Source of the DNA: Oceanibaculum pacificum
GTDB taxonomy: Bacteria > Pseudomonadota > Alphaproteobacteria > Oceanibaculales > Oceanibaculaceae
Assembly: GCF_001618175.1 (NCBI RefSeq)
Contig: NZ_LPXN01000100.1
Location: 1 to 45,575 of the forward strand
Direction: 5' to 3'
DNA length: 45,575 bases
How positions within the stretch are numbered: position 1 is the stretch's first letter; each line of letters begins with the position of its first letter. This document shows positions 33,580 to 41,200 of this stretch, one piece after another. Below the pieces are notes generated by a model. That model was given only the letters and a program-made list of their open reading frames with translations, ran no database searches and was not told the DNA's origin. The position numbers and the translations under genes are program-made.

Positions 33580-34346
33580 TCCTGAAGCACCTCTATTTGT
33601 TCCGGATGCGTCGCTTCTATTGCTGGCCCGTTAAACGATTTGAGCCAGCCTCTGATCCGGATTTTTTTGCCCGACAGCGCAATCGGGTCGACTCCCGCCC
33701 GCTCGAACAGCCCGAGCGCGCGGTTATCGAGCGTGACGGTGAAATCAGACCGCCAATCTTGGTCGAAATTAAGGTAAGCGCGATTGCCCCTGCGCTCGGC
33801 CGCCACGACGCGCCCTTCAACAAGCTGGAAACTGTCGATGAATTGACCCGCTTCGCCATGGTCCAGCACGCGGTAATAGGGCTGTCCCCATATGCCGCGC
33901 TCCGCCGCGCGGGCCTCACGCTCCAGCGCCAGCATCTCAGCCACCAGGGCGCGATTGTCGGGAAAGCTGTAGACCCGCGCCAGGCCGCGACGCAGCATCT
34001 CGCCCTGAATCCACAGCCCGTCCTCGGCCCGGTGCAGATGCGCCAGCAACCGTCCGTGCCGGTCCTGCCGCGCCCCGCCATAGGACAGCGTCAGGCGGCG
34101 ATTCAGCGCCAGCTCGGCCAGCGCCGCCTTCGCCTCCTCGGCCAACGGCCAGGGCTGGAAATTGCGCCGGCCCAGCGGCAGCTTCGGCGCTTGCAGCCCG
34201 ACCAGCCGCACCTCGCGCCCGGTTTCCAGCATCAGCGTATCGCCATCGACGATGGCGACGACCGCCGCCGCCCCATCGCGCACCAGCGCGGCATGGGCGG
34301 GCAGCGGCAACAGCAGCAAGATCAGCAGGGCCAGACGCATCCTCAT
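33576..34346 (-). CDS. Thermonuclease-like (SNase fold) protein
   Basis: A 256-residue exported protein. The start at 34346 gives a signal peptide (LALLILLLLPLPAHA); the longer open frame lacks one. The SNase fold is shown by VAIVDGDTLML, REVRLVGLQAP, DRHGRLLAHL and LRRGLARVYSFPDNR. The DGD calcium-binding pair (Asp34, Asp36) is present, but the residues corresponding to Staphylococcus nuclease Asp40 and Glu43 are Gln52 and Lys55, so nuclease activity is doubtful. The second half (about 150-256) is an additional domain ending near ALSGKKIRIRGWLKS. Its stop overlaps the start of the M48 protease gene, so the two are probably co-expressed. Confidence 0.82.
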   Translation of the reverse strand: MRMRLALLILLLLPLPAHAALVRDGAAAVVAIVDGDTLMLETGREVRLVGLQAPKLPLGRRNFQPWPLAEEAKAALAELALNRRLTLSYGGARQDRHGRLLAHLHRAEDGLWIQGEMLRRGLARVYSFPDNRALVAEMLALEREARAAERGIWGQPYYRVLDHGEAGQFIDSFQLVEGRVVAAERRGNRAYLNFDQDWRSDFTVTLDNRALGLFERAGVDPIALSGKKIRIRGWLKSFNGPAIEATHPEQIEVLQE

Positions 34347-34497
34347 GCCCGAGACATGCGGCAAAGCGCGGCCGAAGGCAATCCCCGGCCCGGCGCAAGC
34401 CGTCAAGGACATACCGCCTTTGCTTCGAGCGGCCGCCCCTTGACGGGCGGTTCCGGGCGGCGTCCCATCGGGGTTGTTGTCGCAATGAGGTGCCGCC

Positions 34498-35460
34498 ATG
34501 CCGCTCGGCCAGGATATTCCGCTCTATCCCGAGATCGACCCGTTCGAGAACGGCACCCTGTCGGTGGGCGGCGGGCATGTGATCTATTGGGAGCAGAGCG
34601 GCCGGACGGACGGCATCCCGGTCGTTTTCCTGCATGGCGGCCCGGGTTCCGGCGCGACGCCGGCGCATCGCCGCTTCTTCGACCCGGCGATCTATCGCAT
34701 CGTCATCCTGGATCAGCGCGGCGCCGGCCGTTCCGCGCCGCTGGGCAGCCTGGTCGACAACAAAACGGCGCATCTGATCGACGATCTGGAGGTGCTGCGC
34801 CAGCAATTGCGCATCGAACGCTGGCTGCTGTTCGGCGGCTCCTGGGGCTCGACGCTGGCGCTGGCCTATGGCCTGGCCCATCCGGAGCGCTGCCTGGGCT
34901 TCGTGCTGCGCGGCATCTTTCTCGGCCGGCCGGCGGAGATCGACTGGTTCCTCTACGGCATGCGCACCATCTATCCGGAGGCCTGGACGAAATTCGCCGA
35001 TTTCCTGCCGCCCGGCGAACGCGGCGACCTGCTGGCCGGCTATCACCGGCGGCTGGCCGACGCCGACCCGGCAGTGCATCTGCCGGCGGCGCGGGCCTGG
35101 AGCGTCTATGAGGGCTCCTGCTCCACCCTGCTGCCGCATCCAGAGCTGGTCGGCAGCTTCGCCGAGGACCGGCACGCCCTGGGCATGGCCCGGATCGAGG
35201 CGCATTACTTCCGCAATGGCTGCTTCATCGACGGCGACGAGATGCTGCGCCGGATCGACCGTATCCGCCTGCTACCGGCGATCATCGTGCAGGGTCGCTA
35301 CGATATCGTCTGCCCGATCGTCACCGCCGACGCGCTGGCCGCCGCCTGGCCGGAAGCGGAATACCGCATCGTCCCCGATGCCGGCCATTCGGCGATGGAG
35401 CCCGGCATCCGCTCCGCCCTGATTGCCGCCACGCGATCGATGACCAATCGGTTCGCCTGA
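34498..35460 (+). CDS. pip: Prolyl aminopeptidase (S33 alpha/beta hydrolase)
   Basis: Releases N-terminal proline from peptides. The 320-residue hydrolase has the oxyanion motif HGGPGSGAT (residues 46-54), LDQRGAGRS, the nucleophile elbow GGSWGS (Ser115), and Asp269 (GRYDIVCP) and His297 (AGHSAMEP) completing the triad. The cap region FYG(M/A)RTIYPEAW also fits proline iminopeptidases. GAGG lies ten bases before the ATG. It stands alone, divergent from the thermonuclease-like gene. Confidence 0.93.
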   Translation: MPLGQDIPLYPEIDPFENGTLSVGGGHVIYWEQSGRTDGIPVVFLHGGPGSGATPAHRRFFDPAIYRIVILDQRGAGRSAPLGSLVDNKTAHLIDDLEVLRQQLRIERWLLFGGSWGSTLALAYGLAHPERCLGFVLRGIFLGRPAEIDWFLYGMRTIYPEAWTKFADFLPPGERGDLLAGYHRRLADADPAVHLPAARAWSVYEGSCSTLLPHPELVGSFAEDRHALGMARIEAHYFRNGCFIDGDEMLRRIDRIRLLPAIIVQGRYDIVCPIVTADALAAAWPEAEYRIVPDAGHSAMEPGIRSALIAATRSMTNRFA

Positions 35461-35483
35461 AAGAGGGAGCGGCCTTCCCTCTT
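35461..35483 (+). terminator. Hairpin directly after the aminopeptidase gene
   Basis: A perfect 8-bp stem AAGAGGGA / TCCCTCTT with a seven-base loop starts right at the stop codon. No T run follows, so termination is uncertain; it may instead protect the transcript end. Confidence 0.4.
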
Positions 35484-35604
35484 CTGCTCGCTTGCGCGAA
35501 GGGAAGAGCTGAGTAAAGATACCGCACATTCAAGGTGTTGGCTGCCAGCAGGGACAGAAATCCGGGGGGACGGATAGGCAGCCGCGGTAAGAGAGGGGGC
35601 AGAC

Positions 35605-36150
35605 GTGAAGCAGGGCTTATCGCGTAAATTACTGATGCGCGGCGCGCATGTCGCCGCGGTTATCGCCGGCATTCTACTCGCTCATGGCGGCGTGCAGCGG
35701 GCGCAGGCCGAGGAACCGGCCTTCCTAGCCCTGTCCGGCGGCGTGTACGATGCCCTCGACGACGATACCGCCGGGGAATTCCGGGCGGAGTATCGCTTCG
35801 CCGAGGCCGACAAGCTGTGGCTCTTCACGCCCTTCCTGGGCGTCATGGTGACGACCGACAAGGCGGCCTATGCCTATGCCGGGCTGGGCCTGGACATCCT
35901 GCTGACCGAGCGGCTGATCCTGACGCCGAGCCTGGCTCTCGGCGCCTATCACGATGGCGACGGCAAGAATCTCGGCCATACGCTGGAATTTCGCACCGGG
36001 GTGGAACTGGCCTACCGCTTCGCGGATCGTTCGCGGCTGGGCCTCGGCCTCCACCACATTTCGAACGCCGGCCTGGGCAACCATAATTCCGGCGCCGAAT
36101 CGGCGGTGCTGACCTACGCCATCCCGACCGACGCGATCTTCGGCCGCTGA
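35605..36150 (+). CDS. PagL-type lipid A 3-O-deacylase family protein
   Basis: An outer-membrane beta-barrel of 181 residues with a signal peptide (ending QAEE). The catalytic signature HHISNAGLGNHNSGAES places His151 and Ser153 with the partner Glu165 twelve residues on, the same spacing as in Pseudomonas PagL. The alternating strands (LWLFTPFLGVMV, AYAYAGLGLDIL, LILTPSLALGAY) form the barrel. It should remove one acyl chain from lipid A. The start is a GTG at 35605 preceded by GAGAGGGGG. It is convergent with the Lrp gene nine bases away. Confidence 0.88.
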   Translation: MKQGLSRKLLMRGAHVAAVIAGILLAHGGVQRAQAEEPAFLALSGGVYDALDDDTAGEFRAEYRFAEADKLWLFTPFLGVMVTTDKAAYAYAGLGLDILLTERLILTPSLALGAYHDGDGKNLGHTLEFRTGVELAYRFADRSRLGLGLHHISNAGLGNHNSGAESAVLTYAIPTDAIFGR

Positions 36151-36159
36151 GGGATCGCC

Positions 36160-36639
36160 TCAGCCAGAATAGTCCAGCGGCAGGGCGGTGGTGTACTTGA
36201 TCGTCTCCATGGCGAAGCTGGAGCTGACGTCGGTAAGCTGGGCGCGCAGGATCAGCCGCTTGTAGAACGCGTCATAGGCCGCGATGTCGGGCACCGCCAC
36301 GCGCAGCAGATAATCGATCTCGCCGCTCATCCTGTAGAATTCGATCACCTCGGGAAAGTCGCTGACGGCGCGGGCGAAATGGTCCAGCCAGTCGGCATCG
36401 TGCCGCGCCGTCTTCACCGCCACGAACACGGTGACGGCGACATTCAGCTTCTCCGGATCAAGCAGCGCCACCCGGCCCCGGATCACGCCGGCTTCCTCCA
36501 GCCGCTGAATCCGCCGCCAGCAGGGCGAGGCGGACAGCCCGACCTGCTGTGCTATCTCCGCCAGCGGCAGCGAGGCGTCGGCCTGCAGAACGGCAAGGAT
36601 TCGCAGATCAATCTCATCAAGGGAAATATTTTGCTTCAT
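36160..36639 (-). CDS. Lrp/AsnC family transcriptional regulator
   Basis: A 159-residue regulator: LDEIDLRILAVLQADASLPLAEIAQQVGLSASPCWRRIQRLEEAGVIRG is the winged-helix DNA-binding domain, and VFVAVKTARHDADWLDHFARAVSDFPEVIEFYRMSGEIDYLLRV is the RAM ligand-binding domain that usually senses amino acids. The start at 36639 is preferred because AAGGAG lies just before it and the family begins there. A perfect palindrome overlaps the start, suggesting self-regulation. The divergent DUF6356 gene is 119 bases away; the racemase-family gene is not contiguous, so its relation to the regulator is only a guess. Confidence 0.93.
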   Translation of the reverse strand: MKQNISLDEIDLRILAVLQADASLPLAEIAQQVGLSASPCWRRIQRLEEAGVIRGRVALLDPEKLNVAVTVFVAVKTARHDADWLDHFARAVSDFPEVIEFYRMSGEIDYLLRVAVPDIAAYDAFYKRLILRAQLTDVSSSFAMETIKYTTALPLDYSG

Positions 36640-36655
36640 ACTCCTTATTATGAAG
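36634..36655. promoter_or_regulatory. Palindrome over the Lrp gene start
   Basis: CTTCATA (36634-36640) and TATGAAG (36649-36655) form a perfect 7-bp inverted repeat with an eight-base spacer that contains the Shine-Dalgarno site. It is a candidate autoregulatory operator. Confidence 0.45.
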
Positions 36656-36758
36656 AAATTTTTTCTGCCGTCACGCTGAAAGCCCACGAAATTAGCAAAA
36701 CCTTTCGCCGTGAAGGGTCTTATCCTGAATAGGTCTTCAAGCCATCGGGAGTATGACC

Positions 36759-37010
36759 ATGCAGCGATTGTTCAACGAGCATCCGGCCTCGGTCGGCGAA
36801 AGCTATACCGAGCATATGGGCACCGCCTGGTCGTTTTCCGGGCGGATGCTGACGGCGGGGCTCGCCTGCTTCGTGCATGGCATCTTCCCCTTCCTGTTCG
36901 TGAAGACCGGCTCGCAGGCGATCACCGAGCTGCATGACCGGATGGTGACCCATCGCCGCCGTGCCGAATCAGCGGTTGGCGCCCCTAGCGTCCCTCAAGC
37001 AGCCGAATAA
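36759..37010 (+). CDS. DUF6356 family protein
   Basis: A small protein of 83 residues: MQRLFNEHPASVGESYTEHMGTAWSFSGRML, a hydrophobic stretch with ACFVHGIFPFLFVKTGS, then AITELHDRMV. The pattern is that of DUF6356, whose function is unknown. The hydrophobic run suggests association with the membrane. The second ATG at 36759 has GGGAG seven bases upstream and fits the family start better than the ATG at 36753. Its stop abuts the stop of the convergent racemase-family gene. Confidence 0.82.
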   Translation: MQRLFNEHPASVGESYTEHMGTAWSFSGRMLTAGLACFVHGIFPFLFVKTGSQAITELHDRMVTHRRRAESAVGAPSVPQAAE

Positions 37011-37703
37011 TCAGCCGGCGACGGCCCGCGCCAGGGCCGCGCGCGCCAGCAGCCGGGTGGAATCTAGCACCGGCAACGGCGAATTTCCCTCGTTCATGAT
37101 CAGCGGTATCTCCGTGCAGCCCAGCACGACGGCGTCGCAGCCCGCGCGGCGCATCCGCTCCATCACCCGCTGGAAATAGGCGATGGCCGACGGCTCGAAC
37201 CGGCCATAGACCAGCTCCTCCATGATGATCCGCGCGATCTCGTCGCGCTCCGCCTCGCTCGGCCGCAGCCAGTCCAGCCCGTGCGCCGCCAGGCGCTGCG
37301 GATAGACCTCGCTGTCGACCAACCAGCGCGTGCCGGTGAGGCCCAGCCGGCGGTAGCCCTGGCTGGCGGCGTGGGTGGCGACCGTTTCGGCGATATGCAG
37401 CCAGGGCAAGGGGGAGCGCGGCGCCACCAGATCGAAAGCCTGATGGATGGTATTGTCCGGGCAGATCAGGAAATCGGCGCCGGTCCGCGCCAATTTCTCC
37501 GCCGAATCCAGCATCAGCGACGCCACGCCTGCGCGGTCGCCGCGTTCCAGGCAGGCGACATAACGGTCCAGCGAGGGGGTATGCATCGAGATTTCCGGAT
37601 GGGCGTGCGGGCCCAGCAGCGCCGAGCCTTCCGCGCACAGCGTGCGGTAGCACAAGGCCGCGCCTTCGGCGGAACAGCCGACAATGCCGATATGCAAGGG
37701 CAT
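37011..37703 (-). CDS. Aspartate/glutamate racemase family protein
   Basis: A 230-residue protein of the cofactor-independent racemase superfamily. The start at 37703 (MPLHIGIVGCSAEGAAL) is used because the longer frame adds non-family sequence. The second catalytic cysteine is present in VVLGCTEIPL (Cys196). The first motif, usually CNTxH, reads PDNTIH (Asp83), so the normal two-cysteine pair is incomplete; Cys81 lies two residues earlier. Relatives include enzymes with Thr/Cys pairs and other isomerases or decarboxylases, so the reaction is uncertain. It is convergent with DUF6356. Confidence 0.85.
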   Translation of the reverse strand: MPLHIGIVGCSAEGAALCYRTLCAEGSALLGPHAHPEISMHTPSLDRYVACLERGDRAGVASLMLDSAEKLARTGADFLICPDNTIHQAFDLVAPRSPLPWLHIAETVATHAASQGYRRLGLTGTRWLVDSEVYPQRLAAHGLDWLRPSEAERDEIARIIMEELVYGRFEPSAIAYFQRVMERMRRAGCDAVVLGCTEIPLIMNEGNSPLPVLDSTRLLARAALARAVAG

Positions 37704-37754
37704 GGCATAGCTTCCGTTGCGGATGGGATTGCACATGATCGCCCAGCCGCCGGC

Positions 37755-37786
37755 AAAAAAGAAGGGCCAGCCGGTTGGGCTGGCCC
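37755..37786 (-). terminator. Terminator of opgC
   Basis: On the minus strand GGGCCAGCC / GGCTGGCCC (nine pairs, five-base loop) is followed by TTCTTTTTT. It lies 26 bases after the opgC stop. Confidence 0.92.
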
Positions 37787-37811
37787 TGTCAGGTCGAGGG
37801 GCTAGGGAAAA

Positions 37812-38969
37812 TCAGGCGTGGGCGGCGTTGCCCGGCGCGGTGCGGACGGTGCGGCGGTGGTCGTCGATCGCCTTCAACGCTTCCGCCGTGCCGATCAGCA
37901 GGGCGAGGCCGACGAGGCTGACCAGCCCCTGGGTAAGCAGCGAGCCATCGACCTCCCGCAGCACCGCATAGCCGGTGAAGGACAGGGCGATGCCCAGAGC
38001 GAAGACCGGCAGGCTGTGCTGCCCGGTGACGATCAGCGGCTGGATGTAGCGGCTGCGCAGCAGGGTTGCGTTGGCCGGCAACCAGCGGCTGGCCAGATAG
38101 GCGGTCGCCAGGAAGTGCAGCAGGCGCAGCACATCGAGATTGGTCTTGCTGATCGGGTGGATCAGCCCGTGCACCGCCTGCGGCAGGGCCGGCACCAGGG
38201 ACGGCGTATAGTAAGTCATCGCCAGATACAGGCCGAAGACCGCATAGGCGACGGCGGCGATGGTCAGCGGGCGGGCATAACGGTCCGAGAGCCGGCCGAT
38301 GACCGCGCGGTTCAGGCTGACGTAGGCCCCCAGCATGAACAGGAACTGCCAAGCGAAGGGGTTGAAGTACCACACACCGCCCGGATGCACCGGCAGGTTC
38401 AGCTCGAACTGCCAGGCGGCCAGCCACAGCGCGGCGGACGCGGCGATGGTGACGAGCGGCCGGCGCATCATCGCCCACAGCGCGGCCGGGAAGACCAGCA
38501 GCAGCACGATATAGAGCGGCAGCACATCCATGTTCAGCGGCCGGAAGGTCAGCAGCAGGCTGTTCAGCAGCCCGGCCTGCGGATCGGCCATCAGGGTGAG
38601 GATGTTGCTATAGGCCAGAATGTTGATGTTGGCGGTGCGCTGGAACAGCCAGATCGCCTCGACCGCCAGCACCAGCAGCAGCAGGATATGCACGCCATAG
38701 ACCTCGCCGGCGCGATGCAGGATACGCCCCGCCGCCGCCTTGAAGCCATCGCGGTTCATCCGCTTGCCATAGGCCAGAGCCGCGGCATAGCCGGAGATGA
38801 AGACGAATATCTCCGTCGCGTCGCTGATGCCGAAATGCTTGTTGGTGATCCAGGAGAAATCGTTGCCCGGAATATGGTTCAGGAAGATGAACAGCAGCGC
38901 CAGGCCGCGAAACAGGTCCAGCCGGTAATCCCGCTGCGAACCCTGCATTTCCTTGCTGGTGACGATCAT
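37812..38969 (-). CDS. opgC: OpgC family membrane acyltransferase (periplasmic glucan modification)
   Basis: A polytopic inner-membrane protein of 385 residues related to OpgC, which adds succinyl groups to osmoregulated periplasmic glucans. Family marks include RDYRLDLFRGLALLFIFLNHIPGN at the start, SDATEIFVFISGYAAALAYGK, LPLYIVLLLVFP and FNPFAWQFLFMLGAY. About ten hydrophobic helices are visible. The start at 38969 has GGGAGAAG nearby. A striking set of nested inverted repeats lies upstream at 39025-39100. No glucan synthase genes (opgG, opgH) are in the window. Confidence 0.9.
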   Translation of the reverse strand: MIVTSKEMQGSQRDYRLDLFRGLALLFIFLNHIPGNDFSWITNKHFGISDATEIFVFISGYAAALAYGKRMNRDGFKAAAGRILHRAGEVYGVHILLLLVLAVEAIWLFQRTANINILAYSNILTLMADPQAGLLNSLLLTFRPLNMDVLPLYIVLLLVFPAALWAMMRRPLVTIAASAALWLAAWQFELNLPVHPGGVWYFNPFAWQFLFMLGAYVSLNRAVIGRLSDRYARPLTIAAVAYAVFGLYLAMTYYTPSLVPALPQAVHGLIHPISKTNLDVLRLLHFLATAYLASRWLPANATLLRSRYIQPLIVTGQHSLPVFALGIALSFTGYAVLREVDGSLLTQGLVSLVGLALLIGTAEALKAIDDHRRTVRTAPGNAAHA

Positions 38970-39024
38970 CGCTCTTCTCCCCGCCAATCCGGTGAGAAGA
39001 AACTAAGCCTGGAACGATGATGTC

Positions 39025-39100
39025 AGTAGCCGGCAATATCGGCACTCATCGTTCTAAATTCGGAACGATGAGTGCCGTCTGAAAGAAGCGGCCGGCTACT
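39025..39100. repeat. Nested inverted repeats upstream of opgC
   Basis: The inner repeat is a perfect 15-bp palindrome pair, CGGCACTCATCGTTC (39040-39054) and its complement (39063-39077), with an eight-base spacer. The outer repeat is AGTAGCCGGC (39025-39034) and its complement (39091-39100). A further copy of GGAACGATGA lies at 39011-39020. The outer right arm overlaps the stop of the TerB gene. No T run follows, so an ordinary terminator is unlikely; an operator or a structured RNA is possible. Confidence 0.75.
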
Positions 39101-39506
39101 CCGCGCTGGGGGTGTAGCGGGCGCGGGCGCCGCGCTCGATGGCGGCGGCGACAAGGCGGTCGACATTGATGCGATGGCGCAGGATTTCCAGCATCCGCAG
39201 CTCTTCCTGGCTCGCCTTGCCGTCGGACGCGACGACGTCGCAGGCAACGGCATAGGCGGTTTCGCGCAGGCGCGGCGGCAGCCCGTCCTTTATCAGGTCG
39301 AGCGCCGTATCCAGGCCATTCTCCGCCTGCAACAGCTCGCCGCAGCTGCTGGCGATGTTCGGCAGATTATTCAGGTCGAAATCGCGGAACACCGGCAAAT
39401 GCGTGACGATTTCGGTGATGGTGTCGAACTCGGCGTCGGTCATGTCCGAATCGGAGGCCGAAACCAGGACCATGACATAGACCAGGGCGGTGTGGTGGGA
39501 GATCAT
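39096..39506 (-). CDS. TerB family protein
   Basis: A 136-residue helical protein of the TerB superfamily: VYVMVLVSASDSDMTDAEFDTITEIVTHLP, a middle helix, and AVACDVVASDGKASQEELRMLEILRHRINVD, where acidic clusters (DSDMTDAE, SDGKASQEE) resemble paired metal-binding motifs. It differs clearly from the TerB-like protein at 26951. It lies upstream of opgC on the same strand, but the inverted-repeat region between them makes a shared transcript uncertain. Role unknown. Confidence 0.85.
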   Translation of the reverse strand: MISHHTALVYVMVLVSASDSDMTDAEFDTITEIVTHLPVFRDFDLNNLPNIASSCGELLQAENGLDTALDLIKDGLPPRLRETAYAVACDVVASDGKASQEELRMLEILRHRINVDRLVAAAIERGARARYTPSAE

Positions 39507-39622
39507 TCGAGGCTTTCAGGGTGGCTACGGAGTTTCTACAGAAGCAAATACCGCAACAGACCGTGGCGGCAATATGGCGTCGCCACCATGCCGCACCCTG
39601 AAACCGAAGAGGAAGGAAGGAA

Positions 39623-39697
39623 TGGTGCCGGTGGAGGGATTTGAACCCCCGGCCACCCGCTTACGAAGCGGATGCTCTACCGCTGAGCTACACCGGC
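39623..39697 (-). tRNA. tRNA-Thr (anticodon CGT)
   Basis: A 75-base cloverleaf on the minus strand with encoded CCA. Acceptor stem GCCGGTG / CACCGGC, D arm GCTCAGCGGTAGAGC, anticodon stem TCCGC / GCGGG enclosing TTCGTAA (anticodon CGT, reading ACG), T loop TTCAAAT. Confidence 0.95.
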
Positions 39698-39710
39698 GCC
39701 AAGGCGGCGG

Positions 39711-39739
39711 ACATTAGCGGCAAGAGGGCTGTTCCGCAA
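39711..39739 (-). promoter_or_regulatory. Probable promoter of tRNA-Thr
   Basis: On the minus strand TTGCGG (39734-39739) and TAATGT (39711-39716) are 17 bases apart, just upstream of the tRNA. The element overlaps a 7-bp hairpin (39724-39745) that might end hemY transcription. Confidence 0.55.
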
Positions 39740-39772
39740 GCCCTCCTGGCCGGGAAAATATCCGGGCCTCCT

Positions 39773-41200
39773 TCAGGCCGCTGGCCGGGGCGGTTGACCG
39801 GCGATCGGCGGCTCGATAACCGCCAGCGGCCCCTTCTCCTTGCCCACCGGCCCGGCATCGGCGGTCGCGGCGGAGTCCGCCTCGACCGGCAGGGCGGCGG
39901 CACGCGGCGGCGTGCGCCATTCCTGGCTGTCGAAGGCGGTGCAATTGCCGCATACCGCCGTCCAGACTTCCGCCTGTGCGCCGCAGGACCCGCAGATCCA
40001 GGCCGGATCGGGATCGGCCGCGGCGGCCTTGGCCAGCCAGTCGCGCACCCGCGCCGCATCGCCATATTCGGCATCGGCCACGGCGGCCATCAGCCGGTAG
40101 GCGCGCGCGGTGGCCCCGCTCTGCGGCCCGGCGGCGATCGCCTTGTCGAGATGCGCCCGCGCCTCGCCCCAAAGTTGCGCGGCCAGCGCCGCCTCGGCCA
40201 CGGCAATCAGGCTTTCGACATGGGTGGGGGATATCTGCTCCAGCTTCTGGAACCGGCGCATGCGCTGCAACGCGCTCTCGCCCGGCCAGCATTGGTCGTA
40301 CAGCCGCGCCAGCTCGGGATGCGGGGCGCGGGCCCAGACCGTCTCGATCAGCTTGGCCGCGCGCTTATGCTTGCCGGCCTCGATCAGCAGCCTGGCCTCA
40401 ATGGCGGCGGCCGGCACGAAATCGGGCATCGCCGCATGGGCGCGCTTGGCATGCTCCATCGCCGCCGCCATGTCGCCGGCGGCGATGGCGGCGCGGCTGC
40501 GCTCCACCAGCAGGGCGGCGCGATGGCTGTTGGCGGCCGGCGCCGGCAGCGCCTTGGTCTGGGCCGATTCGCGAATCGTACCCAGCGCCTCATCCCAGCG
40601 CCGGTCCTTCACCTGCAAATCGAGCAGCGTGCTCAAGACCCACGGCGTATCCGGGCGGATCTTGTGGGCGCGCTTCACCAGCGCCAGGGCCTGGGCGCGG
40701 TCGCCCTTGCGCATCGCCTGGGTCAGCAGCCCGCGCAGGCCCAGAAACTCGGTCTCCGGGCGCTTCAGCATGGCGGTGAAATAGCGCTCGGCGGCCTCGT
40801 CGTCGCCATTCAGCTGGGCGGCCTGCGCCGACAGCAGCATGGTCAGCGGCGGGTCTTCCAGCAGTGAATCGGCCTTGCGCGCAAGGCGCTTGGCCTCCTC
40901 CGGATCGCCGGCGGCGACCGCCACCATGCCCTGGGTCAGCGCCAGATAGCCCTGGCGGCGCTTCTTCTCCGCCCGGCGGCGCATATAGGCGATGGGCGAG
41001 CCGAGCAACGCGCCATAGACCCGGAACAAGCCGGTCAGCAGCAGGGCCACGATCAGCAGCAGCACCACCAGCAGGCCGAAGGAAGTATCCAGCCGGTAGC
41101 CCTGCCAGTCGATGCGCACCGTGCCCGGATGTTCGGCCAGCCAGACCGCCGCCGCGATCAGCAGCGCCAGCTTGACGGCGAAGAAGACGGCCCACCTCAC
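39773..41200 (-). CDS. hemY: HemY-type tetratricopeptide membrane protein (haem biosynthesis cluster)
   Basis: A 475-residue protein with two N-terminal membrane helices (about residues 5-20 and 43-65) followed by tetratricopeptide-like helical repeats, for example LLSAQAAQLNGDDEAAERYFTAML and IAAGDMAAAMEHAKRAHAAMP. In alphaproteobacteria HemY sits in the porphyrin cluster, but its role is not an oxidase; it is thought to coordinate haem enzymes at the membrane. Unusually visible is a zinc ribbon near the C-terminus: Cys403, Cys406, Cys417 and Cys420 (CGSC...CGNC). The start is a GTG that overlaps the upstream stop (GTGA), coupling it to the hemD-mic60 fusion. Confidence 0.88.
   Translation of the reverse strand: MRWAVFFAVKLALLIAAAVWLAEHPGTVRIDWQGYRLDTSFGLLVVLLLIVALLLTGLFRVYGALLGSPIAYMRRRAEKKRRQGYLALTQGMVAVAAGDPEEAKRLARKADSLLEDPPLTMLLSAQAAQLNGDDEAAERYFTAMLKRPETEFLGLRGLLTQAMRKGDRAQALALVKRAHKIRPDTPWVLSTLLDLQVKDRRWDEALGTIRESAQTKALPAPAANSHRAALLVERSRAAIAAGDMAAAMEHAKRAHAAMPDFVPAAAIEARLLIEAGKHKRAAKLIETVWARAPHPELARLYDQCWPGESALQRMRRFQKLEQISPTHVESLIAVAEAALAAQLWGEARAHLDKAIAAGPQSGATARAYRLMAAVADAEYGDAARVRDWLAKAAAADPDPAWICGSCGAQAEVWTAVCGNCTAFDSQEWRTPPRAAALPVEADSAATADAGPVGKEKGPLAVIEPPIAGQPPRPAA

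Noticed and set aside
39724..39745. 7-bp hairpin as a terminator of hemY
   Set aside because: No proper T run, and the same bases hold a well-spaced promoter for tRNA-Thr; kept only as a remark.
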